From JALOAR01 sp041649615 (lineage in GTDB: Bacteria; Patescibacteriota; Minisyncoccia; UBA6257; Colwellbacteraceae): a DNA stretch of 6,731 bases. Made by a program: the position numbers and the translations under genes. The stretch covers positions 1-6,731 of the forward strand of contig JBAZMT010000040.1 in NCBI GenBank assembly GCA_041649615.1, written 5' to 3'. Below are positions 1 through 5,511 of the stretch, piece by piece; positions within the stretch are counted from its first letter, which is position 1; each line of letters opens with the position of its first letter. Under the pieces are notes generated by a model. It did no database searches. It worked only from the letters and a program-made list of their open reading frames with translations, and was not told where the DNA came from.

Positions 1-431
1 CGCTGGGCTAGCGACGCGCCCAGCATAGGCCATGACGAGGCGACTAGCGGCTCGCCAGGGCTGTATGCGGTGCGCATCCAAAATGACACCGCCAACGGCC
101 CGGCGCCTTGGAGCACCGTCACCTGCATGGGCGTGATGCCGTCGCCGGATAGCCGCAACGTGATGACGCTGTGTGGATCCACGTCAAAGATAGCGTCACC
201 TTCGCCGTCGGTCTCCGCCATGCCCAGCAGCGCCCCATCCTCGTCATAGGCGGCCACGCAGTAGCCGGATAGCGTAGCGTCGAAGGGGCGCCAGTCCTGC
301 CACGCGACATGGGCGCGGATCACCATGCCGCCCGTCTCCTGGGCCACGGGCATGAACGACGTGTCGGCGTGGGCCGCCGACGTGGCGAGTAAGACGAGGG
401 CCAAGGCCAACAAAACGATTCGAGTTCTCAT
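1..431 (-). CDS. Secreted protein, N-terminal 143 residues (runs off the window)
   Basis: ATG 431 follows AAAGGGGAGAC, and the frame is open through 143 codons to the window edge, so the C-terminus is missing. The N-terminus MRTRIVLLALALVLLATSAA continues HADT and is a classical signal peptide with likely cleavage after AHA at residue 22. The mature part is beta-like: GYCVAAYDEDGALLGMAETD and EGDAIFDVDPHSVITLRL resemble carboxypeptidase-regulatory-like or Ig-like beta-sandwich repeats. That is only a weak resemblance. One Cys (in GYCVA) is visible. Phage-encoded secreted proteins may act in host lysis or surface change, but this role is not shown. It has the same orientation as the operon and starts 10 nt after the preceding stop. 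Confidence 0.75.
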   Translation of the reverse strand, partial: MRTRIVLLALALVLLATSAAHADTSFMPVAQETGGMVIRAHVAWQDWRPFDATLSGYCVAAYDEDGALLGMAETDGEGDAIFDVDPHSVITLRLSGDGITPMQVTVLQGAGPLAVSFWMRTAYSPGEPLVASSWPMLGASLAQ

Positions 432-441
432 GTCTCCCCTT

Positions 442-582
442 TCACTGATTCTTTGGCGGCACGCTCAGCCGCCGCTCCTCGATGCGCGACCAGATACCCA
501 AGATGTTCAGAAACGGATACAGCACCGCGTAGGCCAGCAGCGAGCCGCCGAATATGGTGGCGATCCACAAGTACCATGTCAT
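442..582 (-). CDS. Small single-pass membrane protein (46 aa)
   Basis: ATG 582 overlaps the upstream stop (ATGA) and follows GGGAGG by seven bases. An in-frame start further upstream (near 729) would overlap the whole previous gene and is rejected. Residues 2-30 are strongly hydrophobic (TWYLWIATIFGGSLLAYAVL, then YPFLNILGIW), forming one transmembrane helix, followed by a charged tail SRIEERRLSVPPKNQ that is probably cytoplasmic. The short N-terminus makes an N-out orientation likely. Size and topology allow a pinholin-like or membrane-anchoring role, but nothing specific identifies it. It is followed after 10 nt by a gene for a secreted protein. Confidence 0.65.
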   Translation of the reverse strand: MTWYLWIATIFGGSLLAYAVLYPFLNILGIWSRIEERRLSVPPKNQ

Positions 583-770
583 GGCGTTACCTCCCGAGTA
601 GGTTCCTCTATCGGCCCCAGTAGCAGCAGGTTGGGCACCGTGGCCCAGTAGCGCGGCTCCTTGTGGTGCTTGGCCATGTAATGGACGATGGCCTCGGGTA
701 GCGCCGTGCCCGGCGGGTAGCCTTGCCACTTCCCTTCGTATGTCTGTCGCGTGTCGCCTAGTTCTTCCAT
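579..770 (-). CDS. Hypothetical small protein (63 aa)
   Basis: ATG 770 follows AAGGGAG closely. The product is hydrophilic at first (EELGDTRQTYEGKWQGYPPG), with a central helix (ALPEAIVHYMAKHHKEPRYW) and then a short hydrophobic patch VPNLLLLGPI that is too short to span a membrane. No Cys or catalytic motif is present and I do not recognise it. The TGA stop overlaps the next ATG (ATGA), and a GGGAGG inside its 3' end serves as the ribosome binding site of that gene, which supports it being translated. Confidence 0.6.
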   Translation of the reverse strand: MEELGDTRQTYEGKWQGYPPGTALPEAIVHYMAKHHKEPRYWATVPNLLLLGPIEEPTREVTP

Positions 771-929
771 GCTACTCCCTTCTATTTTCCCCGGCGGCCC
801 TGTGCGGTTTGTCTGAACGAGAGCGCCCTAGGCCGAGCGCTCCAGGTGTTCTCTCTGTGCTAGTAAGTTCACCGCTTTCAGCGCCGCCGGGGCGGGGTTG
901 GTGCCCCGTGTCGCCCTCCTGGGCGTGGG
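771..929 (-). other. 159-bp gap with uncertain coding content
   Basis: This is the largest stretch without a confident gene in an otherwise overlapping operon. Two readings are possible on the minus strand. First, the zinc-ribbon frame continues past its TAG for 33 codons (PAPAALKAVNLLAQREHLERSA at the end), looking helical and protein-like. Second, a 63-codon frame from ATG 963 to TAG 774-772 ends one base before the next ATG (TAGCATG, the junction also seen at 4004-3998), but its residue content looks arbitrary. Inverted GAGCGC/GCGCTC arms lie at 821-826 and 837-842 without a T-tract. I see no convincing promoter. Confidence 0.4.
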
Positions 930-1217
930 CTACGAATATAACGCCAGTCCCTCGGCATAGCATCGCTCACAATAGACGCCCTCACCGAAAGACAACTCTA
1001 CCCCGCACTTGTTGCACACATCCGGCCCATTCTCCGCCGTCACGTACTGCGGCGTCTCCCCGTCCAGCTTGCGGCCCTGGCGAATGAGCTGCCCATTCTG
1101 CGCTATCTGTGCCACGAGCCGCCGGTGTAGTTCGGCGTTCTGGGCGCGCAACTGGCGATTCTCCAGAATCACTTTGACGATTTGGCTCTCGATTGCGGAC
1201 AATTCGTCGTCGCTCAT
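930..1217 (-). CDS. Coiled-coil protein with C-terminal zinc ribbon (95 aa)
   Basis: ATG 1217 overlaps the previous stop (ATGA) and is preceded by GAGGAGG at a spacing of eight. Residues 5-48 form a heptad-rich coiled coil (IESQIVKVILENRQLRAQNA onward). The C-terminus has CNKC (68-71) and CERC (83-86), a four-Cys zinc ribbon. It may be a small DNA- or protein-binding adaptor; no family is recognised. The frame ends at a TAG (932-930), but the same frame stays open for 33 more codons with protein-like content up to a second TAG at 830-828, so the protein may originally have been longer. Confidence 0.75.
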   Translation of the reverse strand: MSDDELSAIESQIVKVILENRQLRAQNAELHRRLVAQIAQNGQLIRQGRKLDGETPQYVTAENGPDVCNKCGVELSFGEGVYCERCYAEGLALYS

Positions 1218-1570
1218 CCTATCGTCCTCCTCATCTCATTCATCGCTCCGTCATTCGTAGCGCGTCTGTGCTCAATCCTCTGGTTCTGCCTTGCGTGTCT
1301 CACGTTGCGACGGCGCAGCTCCGCGATGTGCTGCTCAAAGGACGCCATGCGCTCCGGCGTCGCGGCACTGGCGCAGCCGTGCGGATAGTCCGGGCAGTCG
1401 ATGCAGTACAGCTTGCCGGTGTAGCCACCGCCACAGCCCACGTTGATGCGCTGGTCCGCTATCTCGCAGACTCGCAGCACAAACGCGGTGACGGCGGCTT
1501 TGTCCTCTGGCGAGGCGGCGCGTATCTCGGCTAGATCGCGGATGGTCTGCTCGGTAACGGAGAGCGTCAT
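1214..1570 (-). CDS. Hypothetical Cys-rich protein (118 aa)
   Basis: ATG 1570 overlaps the lipoprotein stop; an in-frame start further upstream would run through two other genes and is rejected. Residues 1-42 are predicted helical (TEQTIRDLAEIRAASPEDK). The middle holds Cys35, Cys46, Cys56, Cys59 and Cys66, in GCGGGY and YCIDCPDYPHGC, which could bind zinc. Residues 72-118 form a long charged helix (FEQHIAELRRRNVRHARQ), possibly a coiled coil. I do not recognise the family. The stop overlaps the next start as ATGA. The next protein has the same two ingredients, a coiled coil and a Cys cluster, in the opposite order, so the two might interact; that is inference. Confidence 0.7.
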   Translation of the reverse strand: MTLSVTEQTIRDLAEIRAASPEDKAAVTAFVLRVCEIADQRINVGCGGGYTGKLYCIDCPDYPHGCASAATPERMASFEQHIAELRRRNVRHARQNQRIEHRRATNDGAMNEMRRTIG

Positions 1571-1659
1571 GGTATCACCGCCGCCATGTTGCCTTCCAAC
1601 ACGAACGCGCAGCCGGCCAAGAACAGCAGCACGGCAAGGATGGAGAAGAGGACTTTCAT
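1567..1659 (-). CDS. Very small candidate lipoprotein (30 aa)
   Basis: This 30-codon frame fills the space between two coupled genes exactly. Its ATG 1659 overlaps the previous stop (ATGA), and its own stop overlaps the next start (ATGA). The product begins MKVLFSILAVLLFLAGCAF: one basic residue, a 13-residue hydrophobic core and a lipobox LAGC with Cys17, leaving a mature tail of only 14 residues. If processed by signal peptidase II it would be a membrane-anchored lipopeptide; otherwise it is a one-pass membrane peptide. Small phage lipoproteins can act in superinfection exclusion or lysis (Rz1), but no proline-rich Rz1 signature is present and no Rz gene surrounds it. The double coupling is the main reason to call it real. 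Confidence 0.65.
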   Translation of the reverse strand: MKVLFSILAVLLFLAGCAFVLEGNMAAVIP

Positions 1660-1973
1660 CGCTCCCACCCCGTAGGCGAAAAGGCCACAGGGACCCCCTG
1701 GTACTCGGCCCCGCCGGCATACAGCACCCAGGCCGCGCCGCTAGCCTGCGGGGAATGGAGGCTGAATATCACGCCAGGCCATCCGCTTTTCATCTCGCGC
1801 TTTGTATTCGTTGGCCCCATCCCCGCCTCCGCCAGCCCCTGTGCCTCTGACATGATAGCGCAGAGCACCTCGTGCTCTAGCCCCGCAGCCTGTGCGGCGC
1901 GGATGGTCCACAGCGTCATGCAATCGCAGTTGCCTAGTAGCCCGTTGGCGTCGGGGCGTCCGGTGTCGCTCAT
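1656..1973 (-). CDS. Hypothetical phage protein (105 aa)
   Basis: ATG 1973 overlaps the nuclease stop as ATGA and a purine-rich GGGGGTGA lies just upstream. The product begins SDTGRPDANGLLGNCDCMTL, with Cys16 and Cys18, followed by a predicted helix (TIRAAQAAGLEHEVLCAIMS). The second half is rich in Gly, Trp and small residues (WPGVIFSLHS, AAWVLYAGGAEYQG), suggesting beta structure. No transmembrane segment or known catalytic motif is visible and I do not recognise the family. Its stop overlaps the start of the small lipoprotein gene as ATGA, so it is part of the coupled operon. Confidence 0.7.
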   Translation of the reverse strand: MSDTGRPDANGLLGNCDCMTLWTIRAAQAAGLEHEVLCAIMSEAQGLAEAGMGPTNTKREMKSGWPGVIFSLHSPQASGAAWVLYAGGAEYQGVPVAFSPTGWER

Positions 1974-2338
1974 GCTATCACCCCCATAATCCTCAGCGCG
2001 TCCTCTGCGCTGTAGATGATGGCCGCTTGCCCACGCCATTCGTCGAACCACGTCCGTTCATCATCGGTGAGTGTGCCACCGGGTACCTTCACCTCGAAGA
2101 GCCACGTCGCACCCATGCGGCCCACAACCAAGTCGGGGAACCCCGCGCCTAGCGTGTGCGTGTCCGTAACGCTGCACCCCGCCTGGCGCAGCTCTGCCAC
2201 GATCGCCGGCTGGTTGGCGTCCACCTTGCGAGGCGCGCCGCGGTGGCCTGTGCGACGCCTGTGCCCCTCGCCTATGCCTAGCCGCTTGATGTCGGCGGCG
2301 TCTTTACCGTGGATCACGGGCTTGCTGTAGGTGGTCAT
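1970..2338 (-). CDS. Small PD-(D/E)XK nuclease (VRR-NUC / resolvase-like)
   Basis: ATG 2338 overlaps the loader stop as ATGA and follows GGAGG by about nine bases, giving 122 residues; an upstream ATG at 2365 lies inside the loader gene. The first 40 residues are basic (GEGHRRRTGHRGAPRK). The core contains ANQPAIVAEL (41-50), GAGFPDLVVG (64-73) with Asp69, and LFEVKV (80-85) with Glu82 and Lys84. This is the PD-(D/E)XK active-site spacing seen in phage VRR-NUC and Holliday-junction-type nucleases. The LTDDERTWFDEWRG segment followed by EDAL is also usual in that group. The likely role is cleavage of branched or flap DNA during phage replication or recombination. Substrate specificity cannot be read from sequence. 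Confidence 0.75.
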   Translation of the reverse strand: MTTYSKPVIHGKDAADIKRLGIGEGHRRRTGHRGAPRKVDANQPAIVAELRQAGCSVTDTHTLGAGFPDLVVGRMGATWLFEVKVPGGTLTDDERTWFDEWRGQAAIIYSAEDALRIMGVIA

Positions 2339-3138
2339 GCGGCTTTCCTCCGAAAGTCTGCGCACGGCATCGTCAGCAGCCTAGTCCAGCCGTCCTCTAG
2401 GTTGGCCCCTTCCAGCAGCCTTGACGCCATGCGAGCATCCATCTGGCGCGCATCCTCTAGCTTTAGGTTGGTCGTTACCACTAGCGGCAAGCGCTTACTG
2501 TACCGATGGTTTATCACCTGAAACAGCGCTTGTGCCGCCCATTCTGTGGAGCGCTCCGTGCCCAGGTCATCTAACACCAGCAGGCCCACGTTGCACAGGT
2601 CATCCATCCGGGCATCGTAGCTATCATCGTTGTAGCCCTTGCGCAGTTCGTCCAGCAGGTCCGGCGTGGTGTGCGCATAGACGCTGTGGCCTTGCGCTAG
2701 CACGGCCCCGGCGATGGCAAAGGCCAGGTGCGTCTTGCCCGTGCCCACGCCACCTTGCAGAATGAGCCAGCCACGAGGATCGTCGGCGTAGGCTTGGCAC
2801 TCGTCAAAGATACTACGCATCGCCTTGTAGGTGTCCGTCTTGCTGGCGCCGTTGGTGCGGCTGGCCATGGGATCGAATGACTGAAACGTCCATCTGTCTA
2901 GCTCGACGGCGCCCAGGCCGCTAGCGGCGCGCAGCCGTTCGGCGTTGGCCTTGGCGATGGCGTCGCGTCGGCAAATGCACGGGATCGCGGCGCCGAATAG
3001 CTTGTGGCTGACGGGGAAGTCCACCCGCACATAGCCATAGCCGCCGCAGCCACAGGTGCGAATGTGCTCAACGCTCCAGGCCAGGGCCGCGGCGGCCACA
3101 GGGTTCGGCGTGGCTTTCTGCGTGTTGTTGCTATACAT
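2335..3138 (-). CDS. DnaC-like helicase loader (AAA+ ATPase)
   Basis: The 267-residue protein starts at ATG 3138, after AAAGGAG, and overlaps the replisome organizer stop by eight bases. The N-terminus has a Cys cluster (CGCGGYG at 29-35, CICRR at 54-58), as in many phage DnaC homologues with a zinc-binding N-domain. The ATPase core has Walker A GGVGTGKT (129-136), Walker B LLVLDDLG (186-193), a sensor-1 TTN (222-224) and RMASRLLEG (236-244) with the candidate arginine finger. It would load the replicative helicase onto origin DNA opened by the upstream initiator. IstB, the IS21 ATPase, shares this core, but no IstA-like transposase or insertion ends are present and the neighbour is a replication initiator, so a loader is favoured. 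Confidence 0.88.
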   Translation of the reverse strand: MYSNNTQKATPNPVAAAALAWSVEHIRTCGCGGYGYVRVDFPVSHKLFGAAIPCICRRDAIAKANAERLRAASGLGAVELDRWTFQSFDPMASRTNGASKTDTYKAMRSIFDECQAYADDPRGWLILQGGVGTGKTHLAFAIAGAVLAQGHSVYAHTTPDLLDELRKGYNDDSYDARMDDLCNVGLLVLDDLGTERSTEWAAQALFQVINHRYSKRLPLVVTTNLKLEDARQMDARMASRLLEGANLEDGWTRLLTMPCADFRRKAA

Positions 3139-4000
3139 GGCGCTCCTTTATGGCGTTCGACTCGATAATGGCGGCTACGTCGGCATTGGCCCAGGCGTCG
3201 TTGGCTTGAGGGGACGCGCGCGGTGGGCCGTGGCCGTTGCCGCGCGAGGGAATACCGTCTCTGTACCAGTCGAGCCAGCCCCACCCAGCCGGATTGTGCC
3301 CGCGCTTCACCCACTCTTTGCGACAATCTGACAGTCTCGGACCGTTTGGCTTATCGCCAAGGACGCTGATAGCCTCGTCGTATATCTCGATAGGCGGATA
3401 GTGGTTCTTGTTGAGCCCCCGGATACACTGGATAGCCGGGTGCTTGCTCCGGGGATCGCTCCGCATGTCCACCCGTTTCACCTTTTCGGGTTCGGGCGCC
3501 GCGGGCGGTGGCGTAGCCACAGGCGCGATAGCGCCTATCTCTGTATCTGTATATGACTCTGTATCTGACTCTGACTCTAGGCTCGTTACATCCTCGTTAC
3601 ATGCGGGCTGTAACGTCGTTACAACCTCGTTACTTGCGGTAGCTTTGCGCTCTCTGTGCCTCTTGACGCGCTCCGCCACGGCGGTATGCCTATCCGTCGG
3701 TGCGCGTCTCTGGCGCTTGCCATAGTTCGGTAGCCACAAGATACCGTCGCGCTCCTCTACCATGCCCTTATCCGCGAAGGCGGCCAGCGCATCGGCCAGC
3801 TCTGCCGTGGTGCAGCGGATGCCCCAAGCCACGCGCCCGATAGTGTCAAGCTCTCCCGTCTCTTGGTCGTTCTCGTCTCTGGCGTCGATCTGTCCGGCCA
3901 ACGCCAGCAGCATCATCCAGACGCCCTTTTGCGCTAGCGTCAACTCGCCTATGTCGGGATCGGTGCAAACTTCGGTGTAGAGCTTGACCCACGTTTTCAT
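3131..4000 (-). CDS. Phage replisome organizer / replication initiation protein
   Basis: ATG 4000 lies one base after the ParB-DUF5131 stop (TAGCATG), six bases after GGGAG; 289 residues. Residues 1-95 (KTWVKLYTEVCTDPDIGELT, then AQKGVWMMLLALAGQID) match the winged-helix N-terminal domain of Gram-positive-type phage replisome organizers. Those bind iterons at the origin and recruit the helicase loader. A basic patch KRQRRAPTDRHTAVAERVKR (95-114) and a low-complexity acidic linker of about 85 residues follow, then a C-terminal domain near 195-265 with Trp-rich NPAGWGWLDWYRDG. The linker codons carry an 11-bp-phased CGTTAC array (3584-3638), as in phages whose origin lies within the initiator gene. 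The gene is followed directly by a DnaC-like loader, the usual pairing. Family-level confidence is high; the exact subfamily is not certain. Confidence 0.8.
   Translation of the reverse strand: MKTWVKLYTEVCTDPDIGELTLAQKGVWMMLLALAGQIDARDENDQETGELDTIGRVAWGIRCTTAELADALAAFADKGMVEERDGILWLPNYGKRQRRAPTDRHTAVAERVKRHRERKATASNEVVTTLQPACNEDVTSLESESDTESYTDTEIGAIAPVATPPPAAPEPEKVKRVDMRSDPRSKHPAIQCIRGLNKNHYPPIEIYDEAISVLGDKPNGPRLSDCRKEWVKRGHNPAGWGWLDWYRDGIPSRGNGHGPPRASPQANDAWANADVAAIIESNAIKERHV
3539..3578. repeat. AT-richer direct-repeat block beside the iterons
   Basis: CTCTGTATCTG occurs at 3539-3549 and 3557-3567, and GACTCT at 3555, 3567 and 3573. The block is visibly AT-richer than the surrounding sequence. 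On the coding strand it specifies the acidic serine/threonine linker ESESDTESYTDTE of the replication protein. Because it touches the iteron array it is a candidate duplex-unwinding region; alternatively it is only low-complexity linker coding. A perfect inverted repeat AGGCGC-GATA-GCGCCT lies next to it at 3521-3536. Confidence 0.4.
3584..3638. repeat. Iteron-like array, candidate phage replication origin
   Basis: Five 11-bp units lie end to end. Units 1, 2, 4 and 5 start with CGTTAC at 3584, 3595, 3617 and 3628. The middle unit instead contains the reverse complement GTAACG (3610-3615). Units 1-2 and units 4-5 form a 22-bp direct repeat with two mismatches, 33 bp apart. Eleven bp equals one helical turn, so all sites would face the same side of the DNA. 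The array lies inside the initiator gene and borders an AT-richer stretch (3537-3579) that could be the unwinding element. Scattered single CGTTAC copies occur elsewhere, but no other cluster is this dense. Confidence 0.6.
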
Positions 4001-4001
4001 G

Positions 4002-5336
4002 CTAGGCTCCCGGATATTCGCGCGGCCTTGCTTCAAGGTTGGTCTTGAAGTACACCATCGCGTTAACGGCCCGCGCCTGTCCGAATAGCGCCTCTACCCA
4101 TTCCCACTGGGGCTGGGATGCAGGGCATTGCGTACTCTTGCTTTGGCCGCCGATAATGAACCAGTTAAAGAGGTCGGGCGATGCAAACCGGATAGGCTCT
4201 AGCATCGGCTCGCAAGAGACGAACTTGACTTCGGCGTTGACCTTGGCGAATGCGGCCTCCGCCCTTGCTACCCTAGCTTGCCGGTCAACCGTCGTGCCAA
4301 CCCAAGCATTGACGGGCCAGTCGATGGTCGCCAGCCGCTCGGGGTTCTTGGTCAAGAAGATGTAATTCCATTGTGGCGATCTGCGCACCGCATCAAGTAC
4401 GGCGTCTATCCACTCCTGGGGCACCCACTCGCCAAAGAGGTCGGCCATTGAGCACACAAAGACGTTTGTACTGCCAATCACGTCTACCTCTGGGGCGCCT
4501 TCGGGCAGCGCGGGCGGCCTAGTGTTGGCCGGGGCCTCTAGCCGCTCGGGGTGGAATTGTGGCTCGAATGTACCAGAAAAGCGCATGGCAATATCGCGAG
4601 CGTAGCAGTAGCGGCAATCGTGCTTGCACCCCGTTACCGGGTTCCACGACCACCACGCCCATTCGATGTTGTCGTTGGTCCGATTGAATGTCGGCTTGCC
4701 CTTGGGTGCTTGCGCCTGTGTGGATACTTGGGCAGTTCGCGCCATCTCGTCCCACTCGTTAGGCTCGTCATCCTCTAGCTGCTCATCTCCCGGTTCATCA
4801 TCAAGGGGCAAAGACTGGAGCTGGGGCGGCCTAGCGCGTTGGCCGATATTCCCCGTGTTCATGGTGTAGGTTGCGCCATTGCGCGTGGCTACCCGCTCCG
4901 TGCTGGTATCTCTAACATTGTTAGAGTTACGATAGCGGGATACCGTCATTGGGCTTACCCCGCAATGCCTGGCGATCTGTTCTCCGCTATTCTTGGCGGC
5001 GTAGGGATGCGCTAGCGCGGCCTCTACCGCGCGTTGCTTATCGGCATTCGTCCGTCTCAGCCCGTGGCTCTGGTTCACGCTGTAGCTGTACCACTTGGCA
5101 TCTTCGAGCGATCCTTGTCGTACATCGGCGTCAATCTCTGCCAAGCGTGCGACCTTGGCGGCTGCTACTCGGTGAAAGCCGTCGGCCAACCAGTAGGCTG
5201 CCCCGTCATAGAACACCACGACGGCGGGGAACTTGGCGCCCTGTAGCATGTCCTGGGCGTAGTCCTGTACCACCTCATTGCTTATCTCTGCCCGCGGCTG
5301 TGTCCCGCCGTCGGTGCGGATCAACTGAATATCCAC
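4002..5336 (-). CDS. ParB-like domain fused to phage Gp37/Gp68 (DUF5131) radical-SAM-like protein
   Basis: GTG 5336 is preferred: AAGGAG precedes it by about nine bases and the HNH stop lies one base upstream. An earlier GTG at 5363 adds nine residues inside the HNH gene. The 444-residue product has three parts. Residues 1-110 are a ParB/Spo0J N-terminal domain, with DGGTQPRAEI (9-18), DGFHRVAAAK (52-61) and HGLRRTNADKQRAVE (91-105). Residues 116-137 form a helix-turn-helix (GEQIARHCGVSPMTVSRYR). After an acidic linker (about 175-200), DUF5131 starts at SWNPVTGCKHDCRYCYAR, giving Cys237, Cys241 and Cys244 as a CX3CX2C cluster site like radical SAM enzymes. Later stretches FVCSMADLFGEW, FLTKNPERL, SCEPMLEPI and FIIGGQSKS are characteristic of that family. 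I infer an Fe-S enzyme brought to DNA by the ParB part; its reaction is unknown. Confidence 0.85.
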   Translation of the reverse strand: MDIQLIRTDGGTQPRAEISNEVVQDYAQDMLQGAKFPAVVVFYDGAAYWLADGFHRVAAAKVARLAEIDADVRQGSLEDAKWYSYSVNQSHGLRRTNADKQRAVEAALAHPYAAKNSGEQIARHCGVSPMTVSRYRNSNNVRDTSTERVATRNGATYTMNTGNIGQRARPPQLQSLPLDDEPGDEQLEDDEPNEWDEMARTAQVSTQAQAPKGKPTFNRTNDNIEWAWWSWNPVTGCKHDCRYCYARDIAMRFSGTFEPQFHPERLEAPANTRPPALPEGAPEVDVIGSTNVFVCSMADLFGEWVPQEWIDAVLDAVRRSPQWNYIFLTKNPERLATIDWPVNAWVGTTVDRQARVARAEAAFAKVNAEVKFVSCEPMLEPIRFASPDLFNWFIIGGQSKSTQCPASQPQWEWVEALFGQARAVNAMVYFKTNLEARPREYPGA

Positions 5337-5337
5337 G

Positions 5338-5511
5338 TTAGCTCTCCTTGTTGTGCAGTACACAATGGCACTCGTGACAAACAGCGATCATGTTTTCTGG
5401 TACGTCTATCGTGCCCCACTTGGGATAGCGTAGGTGGTGCGGCTCCGTCGCTTTGGCCGCCTTGCACCGCTCACACCGCCCGCCGGCCCTCGTCATTACT
5501 TGTGCTCTCAC
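5338..5511 (-). CDS. Small HNH endonuclease (57 aa from GTG; family N-terminus lies upstream in frame)
   Basis: From GTG 5511, which overlaps the TcmP stop as GTGA, the product is 57 residues; an ATG at 5496 would give 52. The order CERC (13-16), HHLRYP (25-30), ENMIAVCHECH (39-49) and LH (52-53) is the standard layout of a compact zinc-bound HNH nuclease. Two CxxC pairs hold the metal and the HH and final histidines form the beta-beta-alpha-metal active site. In-frame sequence upstream of the GTG, back to the TAA at 5574-5572, encodes YRTYAEYLQLPEFKA, matching the usual opening of this family (YxEYLxSPEWxxxR). No ATG, GTG or TTG exists there. The complete protein therefore needs a -1 shift from TcmP, or the site holds a sequence error. 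It sits two bases before the ParB-DUF5131 start. Confidence 0.75.
   Translation of the reverse strand: MRAQVMTRAGGRCERCKAAKATEPHHLRYPKWGTIDVPENMIAVCHECHCVLHNKES

Noticed and set aside
821..842. Inverted repeat GAGCGC...GCGCTC as a rho-independent terminator
   Set aside because: The stem is only six base pairs with a ten-base loop and no T-tract follows on either strand.
772..963. 63-codon minus-strand frame as a confident gene
   Set aside because: The TAGCATG junction with the next gene is suggestive, but the residue content looks arbitrary, the start has no good ribosome binding site, and the overlapping zinc-ribbon frame extension looks more protein-like.
740..1087. Plus-strand 115-codon frame
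   Set aside because: It lies opposite the zinc-ribbon gene and the gap, has Pro/Ser/Arg-rich content typical of antisense GC-rich frames, and shows no motif or ribosome binding site.
2335..3138. IstB, the transposition ATPase of IS21 elements
   Set aside because: The ATPase core is shared with IstB, but there is no IstA-like gene or terminal inverted repeat, and the adjacent replisome organizer indicates a helicase loader.
3539..3638. CRISPR array
   Set aside because: Repeat units are 11 bp with no unique spacers and lie inside a coding region; an iteron array fits better.
4949..5341. Plus-strand 130-codon frame
   Set aside because: It is the antisense shadow of the ParB domain, which has clear family motifs on the minus strand; the plus product is Arg/Ser-rich without a recognisable domain.
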